From Paenacidovorax monticola (GTDB taxonomy: Bacteria; Pseudomonadota; Gammaproteobacteria; Burkholderiales; Burkholderiaceae_C), in contig NZ_CP060790.1 of assembly GCF_014489595.1 (NCBI RefSeq), positions 2,480,001 through 2,544,000 on the forward strand: a stretch of DNA of 64,000 bases. The letters are read 5' to 3'. Below, piece after piece: positions 27,323 to 36,966 of this stretch. Position 1 is the first letter of the stretch; every line of letters begins with the position of its first letter. The notes under the pieces were generated by a model. The model worked only from the letters and a program-made list of their open reading frames with translations. It searched no databases and was not told where the DNA came from. Both the position numbers and the translations under genes were made by a program.

Positions 27323-28219
27323 TCAATCGGGAGTGAAGTCGAGCGTGTAGTTCTGCGGACCGCGGTGCGCGATCTTGAGGGCTCCCAGCCGGTTGCCCAG
27401 TTGTGCGCATCGCTCGAGCGGCCATCCCCGCTCCAGGCCATACAGCAGCCCGCCGCGCCATGCATCGCCACAGCCCGTGGGCTCGATCACCGCAGCCGGC
27501 TTCACACTGGGCACATGCTGGCGCTCGCCCTTCACCCACACTTCGCAGCCTTCGGCCGCCAGGGTCACCACCAGCCCGCGCACGCGCTGCGACATTTCCG
27601 CGAGCGACAGGCCCGTGCGCTGCGAGAGCATCTTGCCTTCGTAGTCGTTGACCACGACCCAGCTCGCCAAGTCCACGAAACGCGTGAGCTCCTCCCCATT
27701 GAACATGGGCAGCCCCTGGCCCGGATCGAAGACAAAGGGGATGCCCGCCGCATGGAACTGCTCGGCATGCTGCAGCATCGCCTCGCGCCCATCGGGGGCC
27801 AGGATGCCCAGGCGGATGTCCTCGCGCGCCACGATGCGGTTGGCATGCGCCTGCTGCATCGCGCCAGGGTGAAAGGCCGTGATCTGGTTGTTGTCGCGGT
27901 CGTTCATGATCATCGCCTGAGCGGTGAACATGTCCGTGACCTGCCGCACGTATTCCGTGCTGATGCCCAGCGCCTTGAGGCGCTCCAGGTACTCCGAGCC
28001 ATCGCTGCCCAGCATCGCCATGGGCAGTGGCGTGCCACCCAGCAGCTGAAGGCTGTAGGCGATGTTGCCAGCGCATCCGCCAAAGTCGCGGCGCAGCGAA
28101 GGCACCAGGAACGACACGTTCAGGATATGCAGTTGGTCGGGCAGGATCTGCTCGGCAAACCGCCCCTCGAAAGTCATGATGGTGTCGAACGCCAGGGAAC
28201 CGCAAATCAGGGCTGCCAT
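27323..28219 (-). CDS. PfkB-family carbohydrate/nucleoside kinase
   Basis: This is a ribokinase-like sugar kinase of 298 residues. Its substrate-side motif is RRDFGGCAGNIAYSLQLLGG. The phosphate/anion-hole motif with catalytic Asp is PTGCGDAWRGGLLYGLERGW. It starts MAALICGSLAFDTIMTFEGRF, as in the adenosine-kinase-like proteins of betaproteobacteria. An adenosine or other nucleoside substrate is likely, but residues that settle it cannot be judged by eye. It is 29 bases downstream of the DUF3426 gene on the same strand and is probably in its transcript. The frame is intact. Confidence 0.85.
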   Translation of the reverse strand: MAALICGSLAFDTIMTFEGRFAEQILPDQLHILNVSFLVPSLRRDFGGCAGNIAYSLQLLGGTPLPMAMLGSDGSEYLERLKALGISTEYVRQVTDMFTAQAMIMNDRDNNQITAFHPGAMQQAHANRIVAREDIRLGILAPDGREAMLQHAEQFHAAGIPFVFDPGQGLPMFNGEELTRFVDLASWVVVNDYEGKMLSQRTGLSLAEMSQRVRGLVVTLAAEGCEVWVKGERQHVPSVKPAAVIEPTGCGDAWRGGLLYGLERGWPLERCAQLGNRLGALKIAHRGPQNYTLDFTPD

Positions 28220-28248
28220 TTAATCAATCCAGTGGGTAAAAAAAAGAA

Positions 28249-29460
28249 TCAGGGGTAGAAGGCCAGTACGCGGTATCCCGCCACCTGCGGGCCAGACGCC
28301 GCCAAGGCCACGGACAGTGCCCCGCTCCACTCGGCCTGCGCCGCGAGTTCGGCAGGTGCATTCAGGTCCTTGGGGAGCAGCACACGGCGCAGCACGGGCT
28401 GCTCCTGGGCATCGGTCAAGGTCAGTTCGATCGCGGGCATGGCCACGGGCGTGCCGGCACGGTTCTTGAGCACGAGGCTCAACTGGTACGCATCGCCGCG
28501 CGCGGCCTTGTTGAATCCCGAGCTGTCGATCACCACCACGGCGATATCCCGGCGCGGTCCCACCGCACACCCCAACAGCTCGCAGGCCGATGACAGCCAG
28601 GGCTGCAGCCGCGGCTCCCAGGCGGCCAGATGGTTGCGCTCCTGCAGCGCCACCTGCCCCGCAAGGCCCGCAACCAGGCCCAGCGCCAACAGCACCAGCA
28701 AGGCGCGCATGCCCGCGCTGTGCCAGAACGCCTTGCGCCGCGCCGCGCGCACAAAGCCGGGCTCCGGCTGCGCCAGAGGAGGCTCTTCATCGGAAGGTTC
28801 CGCATCCGGTACGGCGGGGAGCGCCACCTCGCTGGCATCCGTCTTCAGCAGGCTCGGCACATCAGGCTGCAGGCCTGGAATCCCGGCGGCATCCGCAGTG
28901 CCGCCATCGGATTCCCCATCGCCCAGCAATTCATCAGGCCCTTCATCGCGCAACTCGGCAAAGGGCAGCTCATACCCTTGCAGCTCCATGGGCGCCACAT
29001 CTTCCGCTGCGGAAGGTACGGTGCCGGGAGGCTCCTCCGGCAACAATGCCACGTCCTGCGCGCCCTCCGCATCTGTCGGCACGGCGTCGGGCACCGGCAC
29101 CTCGCCGCCAGTCCAGCGAAACGCCGGGCCAGCGGTCGGAGAAGAGGGAGCAGCCTCGGCCGCAGGCGCCATGGCGAGAAAGGCTGGCACCTCAGGCACG
29201 GGCACATCAAGCACCGCTGGCGAAGCAGGCGGCGGTGGCGCGAACGCCGTGTTCGCCGGCGCGGGCGCCTGGGGCAGCGGCCACCCGTCCATGGGAAAGT
29301 CCGGCAGCAAGGACAATTCCGATGCCGCCTGCAGATGGGCCGTGGCGTCAAAGATCTCCTTGCACTGGCCACAGCGCACCCAACCTTCGGAGATGCGCAG
29401 TTGGTCGGCAACGACCTTGAACTTCGTCCCGCAGGAAGGGCAGCATGTGATCTGGCTCAT
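28249..29460 (-). CDS. Zinc-ribbon (MJ0042) and DUF3426 membrane protein
   Basis: This is a protein of 403 residues. The N-terminal zinc ribbon has two Cys pairs (CCPSCGTKFKVV, VRCGQCKEIFD). A long acidic Pro/Ala/Glu-rich linker (about 60-230) follows, then one transmembrane helix (RALLVLLALGLVAGLAGQVAL) and a C-terminal DUF3426 domain of about 150 residues (GPRRDIAVVVIDSSGFN). The ATG at 29460 begins directly on the ribbon (MSQITCCPSCG); upstream codons are not conserved. The family almost always lies beside prmA in betaproteobacteria, as here (46-base gap). Its role is unknown. The layout suggests a cytosolic zinc sensor tied to a periplasmic domain. Confidence 0.85.
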   Translation of the reverse strand: MSQITCCPSCGTKFKVVADQLRISEGWVRCGQCKEIFDATAHLQAASELSLLPDFPMDGWPLPQAPAPANTAFAPPPPASPAVLDVPVPEVPAFLAMAPAAEAAPSSPTAGPAFRWTGGEVPVPDAVPTDAEGAQDVALLPEEPPGTVPSAAEDVAPMELQGYELPFAELRDEGPDELLGDGESDGGTADAAGIPGLQPDVPSLLKTDASEVALPAVPDAEPSDEEPPLAQPEPGFVRAARRKAFWHSAGMRALLVLLALGLVAGLAGQVALQERNHLAAWEPRLQPWLSSACELLGCAVGPRRDIAVVVIDSSGFNKAARGDAYQLSLVLKNRAGTPVAMPAIELTLTDAQEQPVLRRVLLPKDLNAPAELAAQAEWSGALSVALAASGPQVAGYRVLAFYP

Positions 29461-29506
29461 CGGCTGTGGATTGTAGGGCGCCCGGCCGCCACGCCCCAAC
29501 GCGCGG

Positions 29507-30397
29507 TCAGCGCGCTGCCGTCATCAGGATCCAGCCGTCCTCGCTGTCTGCCACCTGCAGCGGCAGCCAGGGCGCATAGGCTTCCTTCAGCTCATCGGCC
29601 TGCCGCTCCAGAATGCCCGCGAGCACGAGATGTCCACCCTGCGCCACATAGGAGCACAGCAGCGGCGCCAGCACCTTGAGGGGTGTCGCCAGGATGTTGG
29701 CCAGCACCGTCTGGTAAGGCCCCGCCACCTGGTCGGGCAGGCCCGCGCGCAGTTGCACGTTGTTGGCCTGGGCATTGAGCCGCGTGGATTCGACCGCCGC
29801 GGGGTCGATGTCCACGGCATCGATGTCCACGGCGCCGAACTTCGCCGCGCCAATGGCGAGGATGCCCGAGCCGCAACCATAGTCCAGCACTTTCCCCAGG
29901 GCGGCCCCGCCAGCGCCGCGCCGCGCGATCCAGCGCAGGCACATGCGCGTCGTGGGGTGGGTGCCGGTGCCGAAGGCCAGGCCGGGGTCCAGGCGGATGC
30001 TGGTGCGCGCCTGGGGCGGCAACTCGTGCCAGGTGGGGACGATCCAGAAGTCCGGCGTGATGTCCACCGGAGTGAACTGCGACTGCGTGAGCCGCACCCA
30101 GTCCTGGTCCTGCACGGGTGCGACGCCCAGCACGTGGCAGCCCTCGAAGAAGTCCTGCACCTGCAGCAGTTGCCGCGCCTCCCGGGCAGCGGCCTCGGTA
30201 GGGAACAGCGCCACGATGCGGCTGCGCTGCCAGCCGTCCTTGGGTGGTGGCATGCCGGGCTCGCCGAACAGGGCTTGCTCGGCCTCGGTCTGCGCGTCGG
30301 CGTCCTCCACCGACACGCTCAGGGCGTCGAGCGCGTCCAGTGCGTCGCTCAGGGCTTCGACCCGGTCCTCGGGGCACAACAGGCTCAGCTCATACAT
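29507..30397 (-). CDS. prmA: Ribosomal protein L11 methyltransferase PrmA
   Basis: This is a SAM-dependent methyltransferase (296 residues) that trimethylates ribosomal protein L11. The SAM motif I is VLDYGCGSGILAIGAAKFGA. The family-specific segment LDPGLAFGTGTHPTTRMCL and the catalytic NILATPLKVLAP motif are clear. The N-terminal L11-binding domain covers about residues 1-60. The frame is intact. It follows accC on the same strand but is separated from it by a strong terminator, so it probably has its own promoter. The ribosome site is GAGGAG. Confidence 0.95.
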   Translation of the reverse strand: MYELSLLCPEDRVEALSDALDALDALSVSVEDADAQTEAEQALFGEPGMPPPKDGWQRSRIVALFPTEAAAREARQLLQVQDFFEGCHVLGVAPVQDQDWVRLTQSQFTPVDITPDFWIVPTWHELPPQARTSIRLDPGLAFGTGTHPTTRMCLRWIARRGAGGAALGKVLDYGCGSGILAIGAAKFGAVDIDAVDIDPAAVESTRLNAQANNVQLRAGLPDQVAGPYQTVLANILATPLKVLAPLLCSYVAQGGHLVLAGILERQADELKEAYAPWLPLQVADSEDGWILMTAAR

Positions 30398-30419
30398 GGG
30401 TGGCTCCTCTCGGATCTTG

Positions 30420-30457
30420 CAAAACGAAAAAGCTGGCCTTCGTCGCCGAAGGCCAGC
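30420..30457 (-). terminator. Strong Rho-independent terminator after accC
   Basis: Read on the minus strand, GCTGGCCTTCG and CGAAGGCCAGC form a perfect 11-base-pair stem with a four-base loop, followed by TTTTTCGTTTT. It separates accBC from prmA. Confidence 0.93.
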
Positions 30458-30481
30458 ATGCGGGACATGGCAGGCACGCGC

Positions 30482-31831
30482 TCAGCGCTTGTGCTGCGAC
30501 AGCCACTCTTCCAGGTAGTGGATGTTGGTGCCGCCCGCCACGAACTTCGCATCCACCATCAGTTCGCTGTGCAGCGGCACGTTGGTGTTGATGCCCTCGA
30601 TCACGGTCTCGGACAGCGCCGTGCGCATGCGCGCCAGAGCCTGCTCGCGCGTATCGCCGTGCACGATGATCTTGCCGATCATCGAGTCGTAGTTGGGCGG
30701 CACGAAGTAGTTGTTGTAGGCGTGCGAATCCACACGCACCCCGGGGCCGCCCGGCGCATGCCACATGGTGATGCGGCCTGGCGAAGGGGTGAACTTGTAC
30801 GGATCCTCGGCATTCACGCGGCATTCGATGGCGTGGCCCCGGATCTCGATCTGGCGCTGGGTGAAGGGCAGCTTCTCGCCGGCCGCCACCATGATCTGCG
30901 TCTTCACGATGTCCACGCCCGTGATCCACTCGGTCACCGGATGCTCCACCTGCACGCGCGTGTTCATTTCGATGAAGTAGAACTCGCCGTTCTCGTAGAG
31001 GAACTCGAACGTGCCCGCGCCGCGGTAGCCGATCTTCTTGCAGGCCGCGACGCAGCGGTCACCGATCTTCTCGATGAGCTTGCGCGGAATGCCGGGCGCC
31101 GGCGCTTCCTCGATCACCTTCTGGTGGCGGCGCTGCATGGAGCAGTCGCGCTCGCCGAGGTACACAGCATTCTTGTACTTGTCGGCCAGGACCTGGATCT
31201 CGATGTGGCGCGGGTTCTGGAGATATTTCTCCATGTACACCGACGGGTTGCCGAACGCGGCGCCGGCCTCGGCCTTGGTCATCTGCACGGCATTCACGAG
31301 CGCGGCCTCGGTGTGAACCACGCGCATGCCACGCCCGCCGCCGCCGCCCGCCGCCTTGATGATGACGGGGTAGCCGATGGACTTGGCGATGCGCCGGATC
31401 TGCACCGGGTCATCGGGCAGCTCGCCATCGGAGCCCGGCACGCAGGGCACGCCCGCGCGGATCATGGCCTGCTTGGCCGACACCTTGTCGCCCATGATGC
31501 GGATCGACTCGGGCGTGGGGCCGATGAACTGGAAGCCGCTCTTTTCCACGCGCTCGGCGAAGTCGGCGTTCTCGGAGAGGAAGCCGTAGCCCGGGTGGAT
31601 GGCCTCGGCGTCGGTCACCTCGGCGGCCGAGATGATGGCCGGCATGTTGAGGTAGGACAGGGGCGACGGCGCCGGCCCGATGCAGACAGCCTCTTCAGCC
31701 AGCTTGACGTACTTGGCATCGCGGTCCGCCTCGGAATAGACCATCACGGCCTTGATGCCCAGCTCGCGGCAGGCGCGCTGAATGCGCAAGGCGATTTCGC
31801 CGCGGTTGGCGACGAGGATTTTTTTAAACAT
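30482..31831 (-). CDS. accC: Acetyl-CoA carboxylase, biotin carboxylase subunit
   Basis: This ATP-grasp enzyme (449 residues) carboxylates the biotin on AccB with bicarbonate, the first step of fatty-acid synthesis. The start [17 protein letters not shown] is invariant. The glycine-rich ATP loop is [16 protein letters not shown], and catalytic segments include [16 protein letters not shown]. The ATG at 31831 is chosen over in-frame upstream codons because of this conserved start. The frame is intact and the length typical. accB lies upstream with a 177-base gap; both are expected on one transcript ending at the terminator at 30420-30457. Confidence 0.98.
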   Translation of the reverse strand: MFKKILVANRGEIALRIQRACRELGIKAVMVYSEADRDAKYVKLAEEAVCIGPAPSPLSYLNMPAIISAAEVTDAEAIHPGYGFLSENADFAERVEKSGFQFIGPTPESIRIMGDKVSAKQAMIRAGVPCVPGSDGELPDDPVQIRRIAKSIGYPVIIKAAGGGGGRGMRVVHTEAALVNAVQMTKAEAGAAFGNPSVYMEKYLQNPRHIEIQVLADKYKNAVYLGERDCSMQRRHQKVIEEAPAPGIPRKLIEKIGDRCVAACKKIGYRGAGTFEFLYENGEFYFIEMNTRVQVEHPVTEWITGVDIVKTQIMVAAGEKLPFTQRQIEIRGHAIECRVNAEDPYKFTPSPGRITMWHAPGGPGVRVDSHAYNNYFVPPNYDSMIGKIIVHGDTREQALARMRTALSETVIEGINTNVPLHSELMVDAKFVAGGTNIHYLEEWLSQHKR

Positions 31832-32008
31832 ATCGGTTGTCCATGGCGCATCGCGCGACCCGCGACGCATGAAACTGACGCGCCGCCCTGCCGGCAGATG
31901 CCGCGCAAGGGCCGCCAACACCCCATGCGGGCGCCTCCCCCCTGGCCACACCCAGCGAAAGCCGGGGGAAGGCAGGGGCGATGCAGCCGCTCGGGAGGGT
32001 GTTCTTCA

Positions 32009-32464
32009 TCACTCGATCACGAACAGCGGCTGGCCGTACTCGACCGCCTGGCCGTTCTCGCCCAGGATACGGGTCACGGTACCGGATTTGTCGGCCTCGA
32101 TCTCATTGAGGATCTTCATGGCCTCGATGATGCAGATGGTGTCGCCTTCCTTGACCTGGCTGCCCACTTCCACAAAGGGCTTGGCGCCGGGGCTGGCGGC
32201 ACGGTAGAACGTCCCCACCATGGGCGACTTGACCATGTGCCCTGCGGGCGCGACCACAGCCGGGGCCGGCAGTTCGGCCACAGGCGCTGCTGCCGCAGGC
32301 GCCGCGGCCACGGGGGCCTGCACAGGGGCCGCCACGAACTGTTGCACGACGGCGCCGCCGCTCTTGACAATGCGTACCTTGCCCTCTGCCTCGGTGATTT
32401 CCAGTTCCGACACATTCGACTCGGACACCAGGTCGATCAGGGTCTTGAGTTTTCGCAAATCCAT
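32009..32464 (-). CDS. accB: Biotin carboxyl carrier protein of acetyl-CoA carboxylase
   Basis: This protein of 151 residues carries biotin for acetyl-CoA carboxylase. The N-terminal segment [20 protein letters not shown] is family-typical. A Pro/Ala linker (about 45-72) leads to the biotinyl domain with the modified lysine in EAMKILNE (Lys117). The thumb region ([18 protein letters not shown]) is that of true AccB. The frame is intact. A long inverted repeat 25 bases upstream of the start (32489-32523) is the likely control site for accBC. Confidence 0.98.
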   Translation of the reverse strand: MDLRKLKTLIDLVSESNVSELEITEAEGKVRIVKSGGAVVQQFVAAPVQAPVAAAPAAAAPVAELPAPAVVAPAGHMVKSPMVGTFYRAASPGAKPFVEVGSQVKEGDTICIIEAMKILNEIEADKSGTVTRILGENGQAVEYGQPLFVIE

Positions 32465-32488
32465 GGGAGCTCCAACGGCTAAAAACGG

Positions 32489-32523
32489 AATAGGGCGCGA
32501 ATTTACTCCAAATTCACCCTATT
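32489..32523 (-). promoter_or_regulatory. 35-bp dyad upstream of accB
   Basis: Two nested inverted repeats share one centre: AATAGGG...CCCTATT outside and GAATTT...AAATTC inside, around the five-base centre ACTCC. The AT-rich core contrasts with the high-GC surroundings. It lies 25 bases before the accB start and could be an operator or a structured leader. The binding factor is unknown. Confidence 0.6.
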
Positions 32524-32587
32524 TCAGCCTTTGCGACGCTTTTTTCATCATCGTCGCCATGGAAATCAAGACATGACCCCTGCGAGA

Positions 32588-33155
32588 TCAACGCAGCTGG
32601 CTCCACGAAGCCAGATCCTGGGGCGTCACTTGTCCCATTTTACGGTGCAGTACCCGCCCATTGCCTCCCAGAAGCACGGTGAACGGCAAGCCCCCTTGTA
32701 AATTACCCAGAGCACGCCCCAACTCGGTGCCGCCCATGCCCGCCATGCCCACCGGGAAGTCCAGCGGCAGCTTGCCGAGGAACTTGCGCACCGCCGAGGG
32801 CTGGTCGATGGCCAGCCCCACCACCTGCCAGCCCTGGGCCCGGTGGTCCTGGTAGAAACGGTTCAACAACGGCAGCTCCTCCACGCAGGGAGGGCACCAG
32901 GTGGCCCAGAAGTTCACGAGCAGGGGCTTGCCCCGGAACGAGGCCATCGCCAGCGGAGCCCCCTCAGGCGTGGTGAAGGACTGGCTCCACAGTGCCTGCT
33001 CGGCGCCTTCGGCCACCTCATGGGGCTGGAAGCGCCACCACGCCAGGCCCCGCCCCCATGGCGGCCGCAGCCGCCACGCCCGCGTACAGCCAGCGCCGGC
33101 GCGACAGGCCTGCGCCCGGACCGGCGGTGGGAGTAGAAGGCGAAGAAGCGGTCAT
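32588..33155 (-). CDS. TlpA/ResA-like thioredoxin-fold protein (frameshift in signal region)
   Basis: This is an exported thiol-disulfide protein of about 189 residues. The N-terminus MTASSPSTPTAGPGAGLSRR followed by RWLYAGVAAAAAMG looks like a Tat-type signal. The thioredoxin domain has NFWATWCPPCVEELPLLNRF (active site CPPC) and the cis-proline region GGLPFTVLLGGNGRV. The frame breaks in the G runs near 33047-33057 on the minus strand; the net shift is one extra or two missing bases. The domain itself is intact. The start overlaps the stop of the preceding gene by four bases. The likely role is periplasmic thiol reduction, for example in cytochrome c maturation. Confidence 0.82.
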
Positions 33156-33748
33156 GTGGATGGTTCCTGCAGCAGGCGGCGCACCGCCGCGATGTCGCCG
33201 CGCGGAATGCGGCCCCGGGAGTCGGGGCGCAAGGCCCCGCGCAGATCGTCCAGATCGTAAACCAGCAGATGTACCCCCACCATTTCTCCAAGTTCGGGGC
33301 ACATGGCGCCCAGACTCAGCGCCTCCACCGGCTCTCCGTGGAAGCCCGTCACCGTCTGGGGCTCGTAGTCCACGTGGTGGTCGATCAAGGCGATTTCGGC
33401 CGATTTGGAGTCATCGCAGAACAACTGCAGGTAAATGTCGGACAGCCGCGTGGCCGTGCCATGCCAGACGGCGCCACCCAGGTGGGGCCGGAACGGTGCC
33501 ATCCGCTCCATCCAGACCAGGGCCAGCCGCCGCAGGGCCCGTAGCTCGCCCGGCTGGGTGTCCGCGCAGAACAGCGCGATGTAGTCGCGCACGGCATCCT
33601 CGACCTGGTCGTTGTCGGGCAAGGCCGTGCGTGCCGGCAGCCCCAGTTGCCGCACGGCCCGCCGCTTGGCCGGCCCCCATTCAAGCCCCTCTTCCACCAC
33701 CAGCCTGGCGGCGGTGTTGGCAATTTCGGTGGTGGTGGTGTTTTCCAT
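33152..33748 (-). CDS. Conserved protein of unknown function next to mpl
   Basis: This is a protein of 198 residues with no signal peptide or membrane helix. The N-terminal third is basic and helical (TAARLVVEEGLEWGPAKRRA, VRQLGLPARTALPDNDQVED). The middle contains GTATRLSDIYLQLFCDDSKS and ALIDHHVDYEP, which could be the core of a nucleotidyltransferase-like fold, but I cannot show catalytic residues. It is divergent from mpl and translationally coupled to the TlpA-like gene (four-base overlap). Similar proteins beside mpl in Burkholderiales are sometimes labelled as the ligase by mistake. This one has no Mur-ligase ATP loop. Confidence 0.65.
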   Translation of the reverse strand: MENTTTTEIANTAARLVVEEGLEWGPAKRRAVRQLGLPARTALPDNDQVEDAVRDYIALFCADTQPGELRALRRLALVWMERMAPFRPHLGGAVWHGTATRLSDIYLQLFCDDSKSAEIALIDHHVDYEPQTVTGFHGEPVEALSLGAMCPELGEMVGVHLLVYDLDDLRGALRPDSRGRIPRGDIAAVRRLLQEPST

Positions 33749-33932
33749 GGCGCCCCTGCTCGGTGGAAACCCTTATTCTGAACCGAACCCACCGCTCCCG
33801 CATGACAAACCCGGCCTCGGCTCCACGCCGCACCCAAGGCACTGCACCGGGACGCTTCCAATTTCATAGCATATGGCGCGCATTGCACCTGCCGTGCAGC
33901 CCGCCTGCATGCCAAACGTAGAATCGTCGCCC

Positions 33933-35323
33933 ATGCATATACATATCCTGGGCATTTGCGGCACGTTCATGGGCGGCCTGGCCGCGCTGGCACGCGAGGC
34001 TGGCCACAAGGTGACGGGCTGCGACTCCGGGGTCTACCCGCCCATGAGCGACCAGTTGCGCGCCCTGGGCATTGACCTGATCGAAGGTTATGGCGCGGAC
34101 CAGCTGGCGCTGCGGCCCGACATGTTCGTGGTCGGCAACGTGGTGAGCCGCGCACGCCTGGCCGACGGCTCGCCCAAATTCCCGCTGATGGAGGCCATCC
34201 TCGACACGGGCGCGGCCTACACCAGCGGCCCGCAGTGGCTGGCCGAACACGTGCTGCAGGGGCGCCACGTGCTGGCCGTGGCAGGCACGCACGGCAAGAC
34301 CACCACCACCTCCATGCTCGCCTGGATCCTGGAATGCGCGGGCCTGGAGCCGGGCTTCCTGGTGGGGGGGTGCCCCTCAATTTCGGCGTTTCCGCCCGCC
34401 TGGGCGGCAAGGGGCGCACGGAGCGCCCTCTGTTCGTGATCGAGGCCGACGAGTACGACACCGCCTTCTTCGACAAGCGCAGCAAGTTCGTGCACTACCG
34501 GCCGCGCACGGCCATTCTGAACAACCTGGAGTTCGACCACGCGGACATCTTCGACGATCTTGCCGCCATCGAACGCCAATTCCACCACCTCGTGCGGACC
34601 GTGCCTCCATCGGGCCGCATCGTGAGCAACGGGCTCGAAGAAAGCCTGGCCCGGGTGTTGCACCAGGGATGCTGGAGCGAGGCCTGCAGCTTTGGTGCAG
34701 CCGACAGCGATTTCAACGCGCAAGGCCCGGCCAACGCCTTCGACGTGCTGCAGCGCGGGCAGCCCGTGGCCCGTGTGGAATGGACGCTGACCGGAACCCA
34801 CAACCAGCTCAACGCCCTGGCGGCCATCGCCGCCGCCCAGCATGTGGGGGTCTCCCCGCGGGATGCCGCGGCCGCCCTGGCCCGCTTCCAGAACGTGAAG
34901 CGCCGCATGGAACTGCGCGGCACCGTGAACGGCATCGCGGTCTACGATGACTTCGCCCACCATCCCACGGCCATCCGGACCACGCTGGACGGCCTGCGCC
35001 GCCACGTGGGCGCTGGCGTGCGCATCCTGGCGGCCTTCGAGCCGCGCAGCAACACGATGAAGCTCGGCGCCATGAAGGCGCAGCTGCCCTGGGCCCTGGA
35101 GCCCGCCGATCTGGCGTTCTGCCACACAGCGGGATTGGACTGGGATGCCGCCGCCGCCCTGGCCCCGCTGGGCCCGCGCGCCCATACGGCCCCCGACATC
35201 GCAGCGCTGGTGGCCCAGTTGACGGGCGCCGCACGGCCCGGCGATCACATCGTGTGCATGAGCAACGGTGGCTTCGGCGGCGTGCACGCCAAGCTGCTGG
35301 CCGCTCTGGCCGAACGCGGCTAG
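33933..35323 (+). CDS. mpl: UDP-N-acetylmuramate:L-Ala-gamma-D-Glu-meso-DAP ligase Mpl (one frameshift)
   Basis: This peptidoglycan-recycling Mur ligase (about 463 residues) joins the recycled tripeptide to UDP-MurNAc. It starts MHIHILGICGTFMGGLAALA. The ATP loop is VAGTHGKTTTTSMLAW. EADEYDTAFFDKRSKFVHY and YDDFAHHPTAIRTTLDGL are Mpl signatures. One G is missing from the seven-G run at 34364-34370; restoring it gives FLVGGVPLNFGVSARLGG. With ampD in the same window, two steps of muropeptide recycling are present. The gene converges with the tolC-like gene, with a 16-base gap. Confidence 0.94.
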
Positions 35324-35339
35324 GCCGGCCAGCCCGACA

Positions 35340-36821
35340 TCAGGGCTTGCGCGGAGCAGGCTCCCCCGGAGGCAGGGTGTTCGCGCGTGGGCGCGGCGTC
35401 ACGTCCACGGTGGCCCGGGCCTGCTCCAGCGTGACCACGGCAGGCATGGCCTGCTGGCACATGTCCGAGCTGCGCGGCGGTGCGCCATCGCCCTCCTGCC
35501 CGGCATCGGAGGCCGAGGGCATGTCAGGCCGGGACACCCCGAGCGAAGCCATGAGCTGCCCCATGGCGGCCAACGCCCGGCCCTGGGCCAGCACCCGGTC
35601 GAAGCGCCCATTGATGTAGGCGCGACTGGCCTGGAAGTACTCGTTCTGCGTATCCAAGAGGTCCAGCAGTGTCCGCTGGCCGATGTCATATTGCTGGCGA
35701 TAGGCCTCGCGCGACTTTTCGGTGGACAGCTGGTGCTGGGCCAGGAAGCCCATCTGCTCCTGCAGCCGCTGCGCATCGTTGAAGGCACTCACGATGTTCT
35801 GGCGCACGTCGCGGCACACCTTTTCCTGCAGGTCGAGTGCCTGGCTGTGCGTTTCCACGGCCTTGGTCTTGCGGGCATCGTCGGCCCCGCCACGGTAGAA
35901 GTTGTAGCTCAGCACCAGCCCCACCTGCGAGTCGCGCGATGGGCCGCGCTCGCCCAGCAGGTTGTGGTACCAGGTCTGGCTGGCCTGGAAGTCCAGCCGC
36001 GGCAGATAGGCCGCCTTGCGGGCGGCAATGCCGGCCTCGGCGGCGCGCACGTTCTCCACGGCCGCGCTGAGCGCGGGGCTGGCGTCCATGCCCTGGCGGA
36101 TGGTGTCCTCGAACCCGGCAGGCAGGCCACCCAGGCGCAGACGCTCATCAAACGTCGGCAGGTCCTCGGGCGGCAATTCGCCCACGATGCGCTGGTAGCG
36201 CGCCGTCACGTCGTAGAGGTTGGCCAGGTCCGTCGACAGATTGGTCTCGGCCAATGCCAGGCGGCCCACGGCCTGCTCCAGGTCCACCCGCCGGCCCACG
36301 CCGCCCGCGACGCGCTCCTCGATCAGCGCCGTGGTGCGCCGGTGCTCGCCGTAGTTGAGCTTGGACTGGGCCACCAGTTCGCGGTAGCGCACCACATCCG
36401 CATAGGCCTTCACGGTGTCGAGAGCCGCAGTCTCGGAGGCGTCCAGCAACTCGTAGTAGCGCGTGAGCTTGGCATGCCCCAGGCGCGCCACCTCACTGCG
36501 CGTGAAGAAACCGTCGAAGAGCATCTGGTTCAGCGTCAGCGCCGAAGTCCGGTACCCGTACCACCCGGTGGACCCCGCCACGGGGCGCACATTGCGCTCC
36601 CGCCCGACCCCGACACGGCCGTCGATCTGGGGAAAGTAGCCCGCGCGCGCCTCGCTGCGGTCGGCGTCCGCGATGTTGAAGGCGCGCCAGCGGGCCTGCA
36701 CGTCCGGGCTGGAAACCACCGTCTTGCGTGCGGCATCAACAAGGGGCTGTGGCACCGTCTGCGCGATGGCGCCCGTGACGGCCAGCACTGCAAAACCTAC
36801 AAGCGTTAGAGCGTATTTCAT
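35340..36821 (-). CDS. TolC-family outer-membrane efflux/secretion protein (LapE-like)
   Basis: This is an outer-membrane factor of 493 residues with a signal peptide (YALTLVGFAVLAVTGAIAQ) and two TolC-type repeats (about 30-230 and 240-440) of long helices and short strands. Typical segments are YFPQIDGRVGVG, SALTLNQMLFDG, VGLVLSYNFYRGG and YDIGQRTLLDLLDTQNEYFQASRAY. The start MKYALTL at 36821 is preceded by GGAGGCACC. It is divergent from lapG and most probably serves as the outer-membrane channel (LapE) for the ABC/HlyD exporter at 57.9-61.5 kb. The C-terminal 60 residues are a polar Pro-rich tail. Confidence 0.88.
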   Translation of the reverse strand: MKYALTLVGFAVLAVTGAIAQTVPQPLVDAARKTVVSSPDVQARWRAFNIADADRSEARAGYFPQIDGRVGVGRERNVRPVAGSTGWYGYRTSALTLNQMLFDGFFTRSEVARLGHAKLTRYYELLDASETAALDTVKAYADVVRYRELVAQSKLNYGEHRRTTALIEERVAGGVGRRVDLEQAVGRLALAETNLSTDLANLYDVTARYQRIVGELPPEDLPTFDERLRLGGLPAGFEDTIRQGMDASPALSAAVENVRAAEAGIAARKAAYLPRLDFQASQTWYHNLLGERGPSRDSQVGLVLSYNFYRGGADDARKTKAVETHSQALDLQEKVCRDVRQNIVSAFNDAQRLQEQMGFLAQHQLSTEKSREAYRQQYDIGQRTLLDLLDTQNEYFQASRAYINGRFDRVLAQGRALAAMGQLMASLGVSRPDMPSASDAGQEGDGAPPRSSDMCQQAMPAVVTLEQARATVDVTPRPRANTLPPGEPAPRKP

Positions 36822-36966
36822 GGTGCCTCCGATTTGTTCGATGTTGGGCAATTGACTATAGGCAGCAGGCTTTGCAGGCGCAAACATTTTGTGTTTTTCG
36901 GACGCGTTTGCTTGCAAAATGGGCAAAAAGCAGCGGTTCCCATAAATCCAAACAACCGTATTAAGC
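36822..36966. promoter_or_regulatory. Divergent tolC-like/lapG promoter region
   Basis: These 145 bases lie between two divergent genes and are markedly richer in A and T than the flanks (for example AAACATTTTGTGTTTTTCGG and CCATAAATCC). They should contain promoters for both the secretion channel and the lapGD-ligase operon. No clear sigma-70 pair stood out. Confidence 0.45.

Noticed and set aside
30482..31831. Pyruvate or propionyl-CoA carboxylase subunit instead of accC.
   Set aside because: Length of 449 residues, lack of a fused biotin domain and the adjacent true AccB identify acetyl-CoA carboxylase.
34364..34370. Programmed frameshift in mpl and similar genes.
   Set aside because: There is no slippery heptamer with a downstream structure, and the same one-base C/G-run loss recurs in many unrelated genes, which fits sequencing error.
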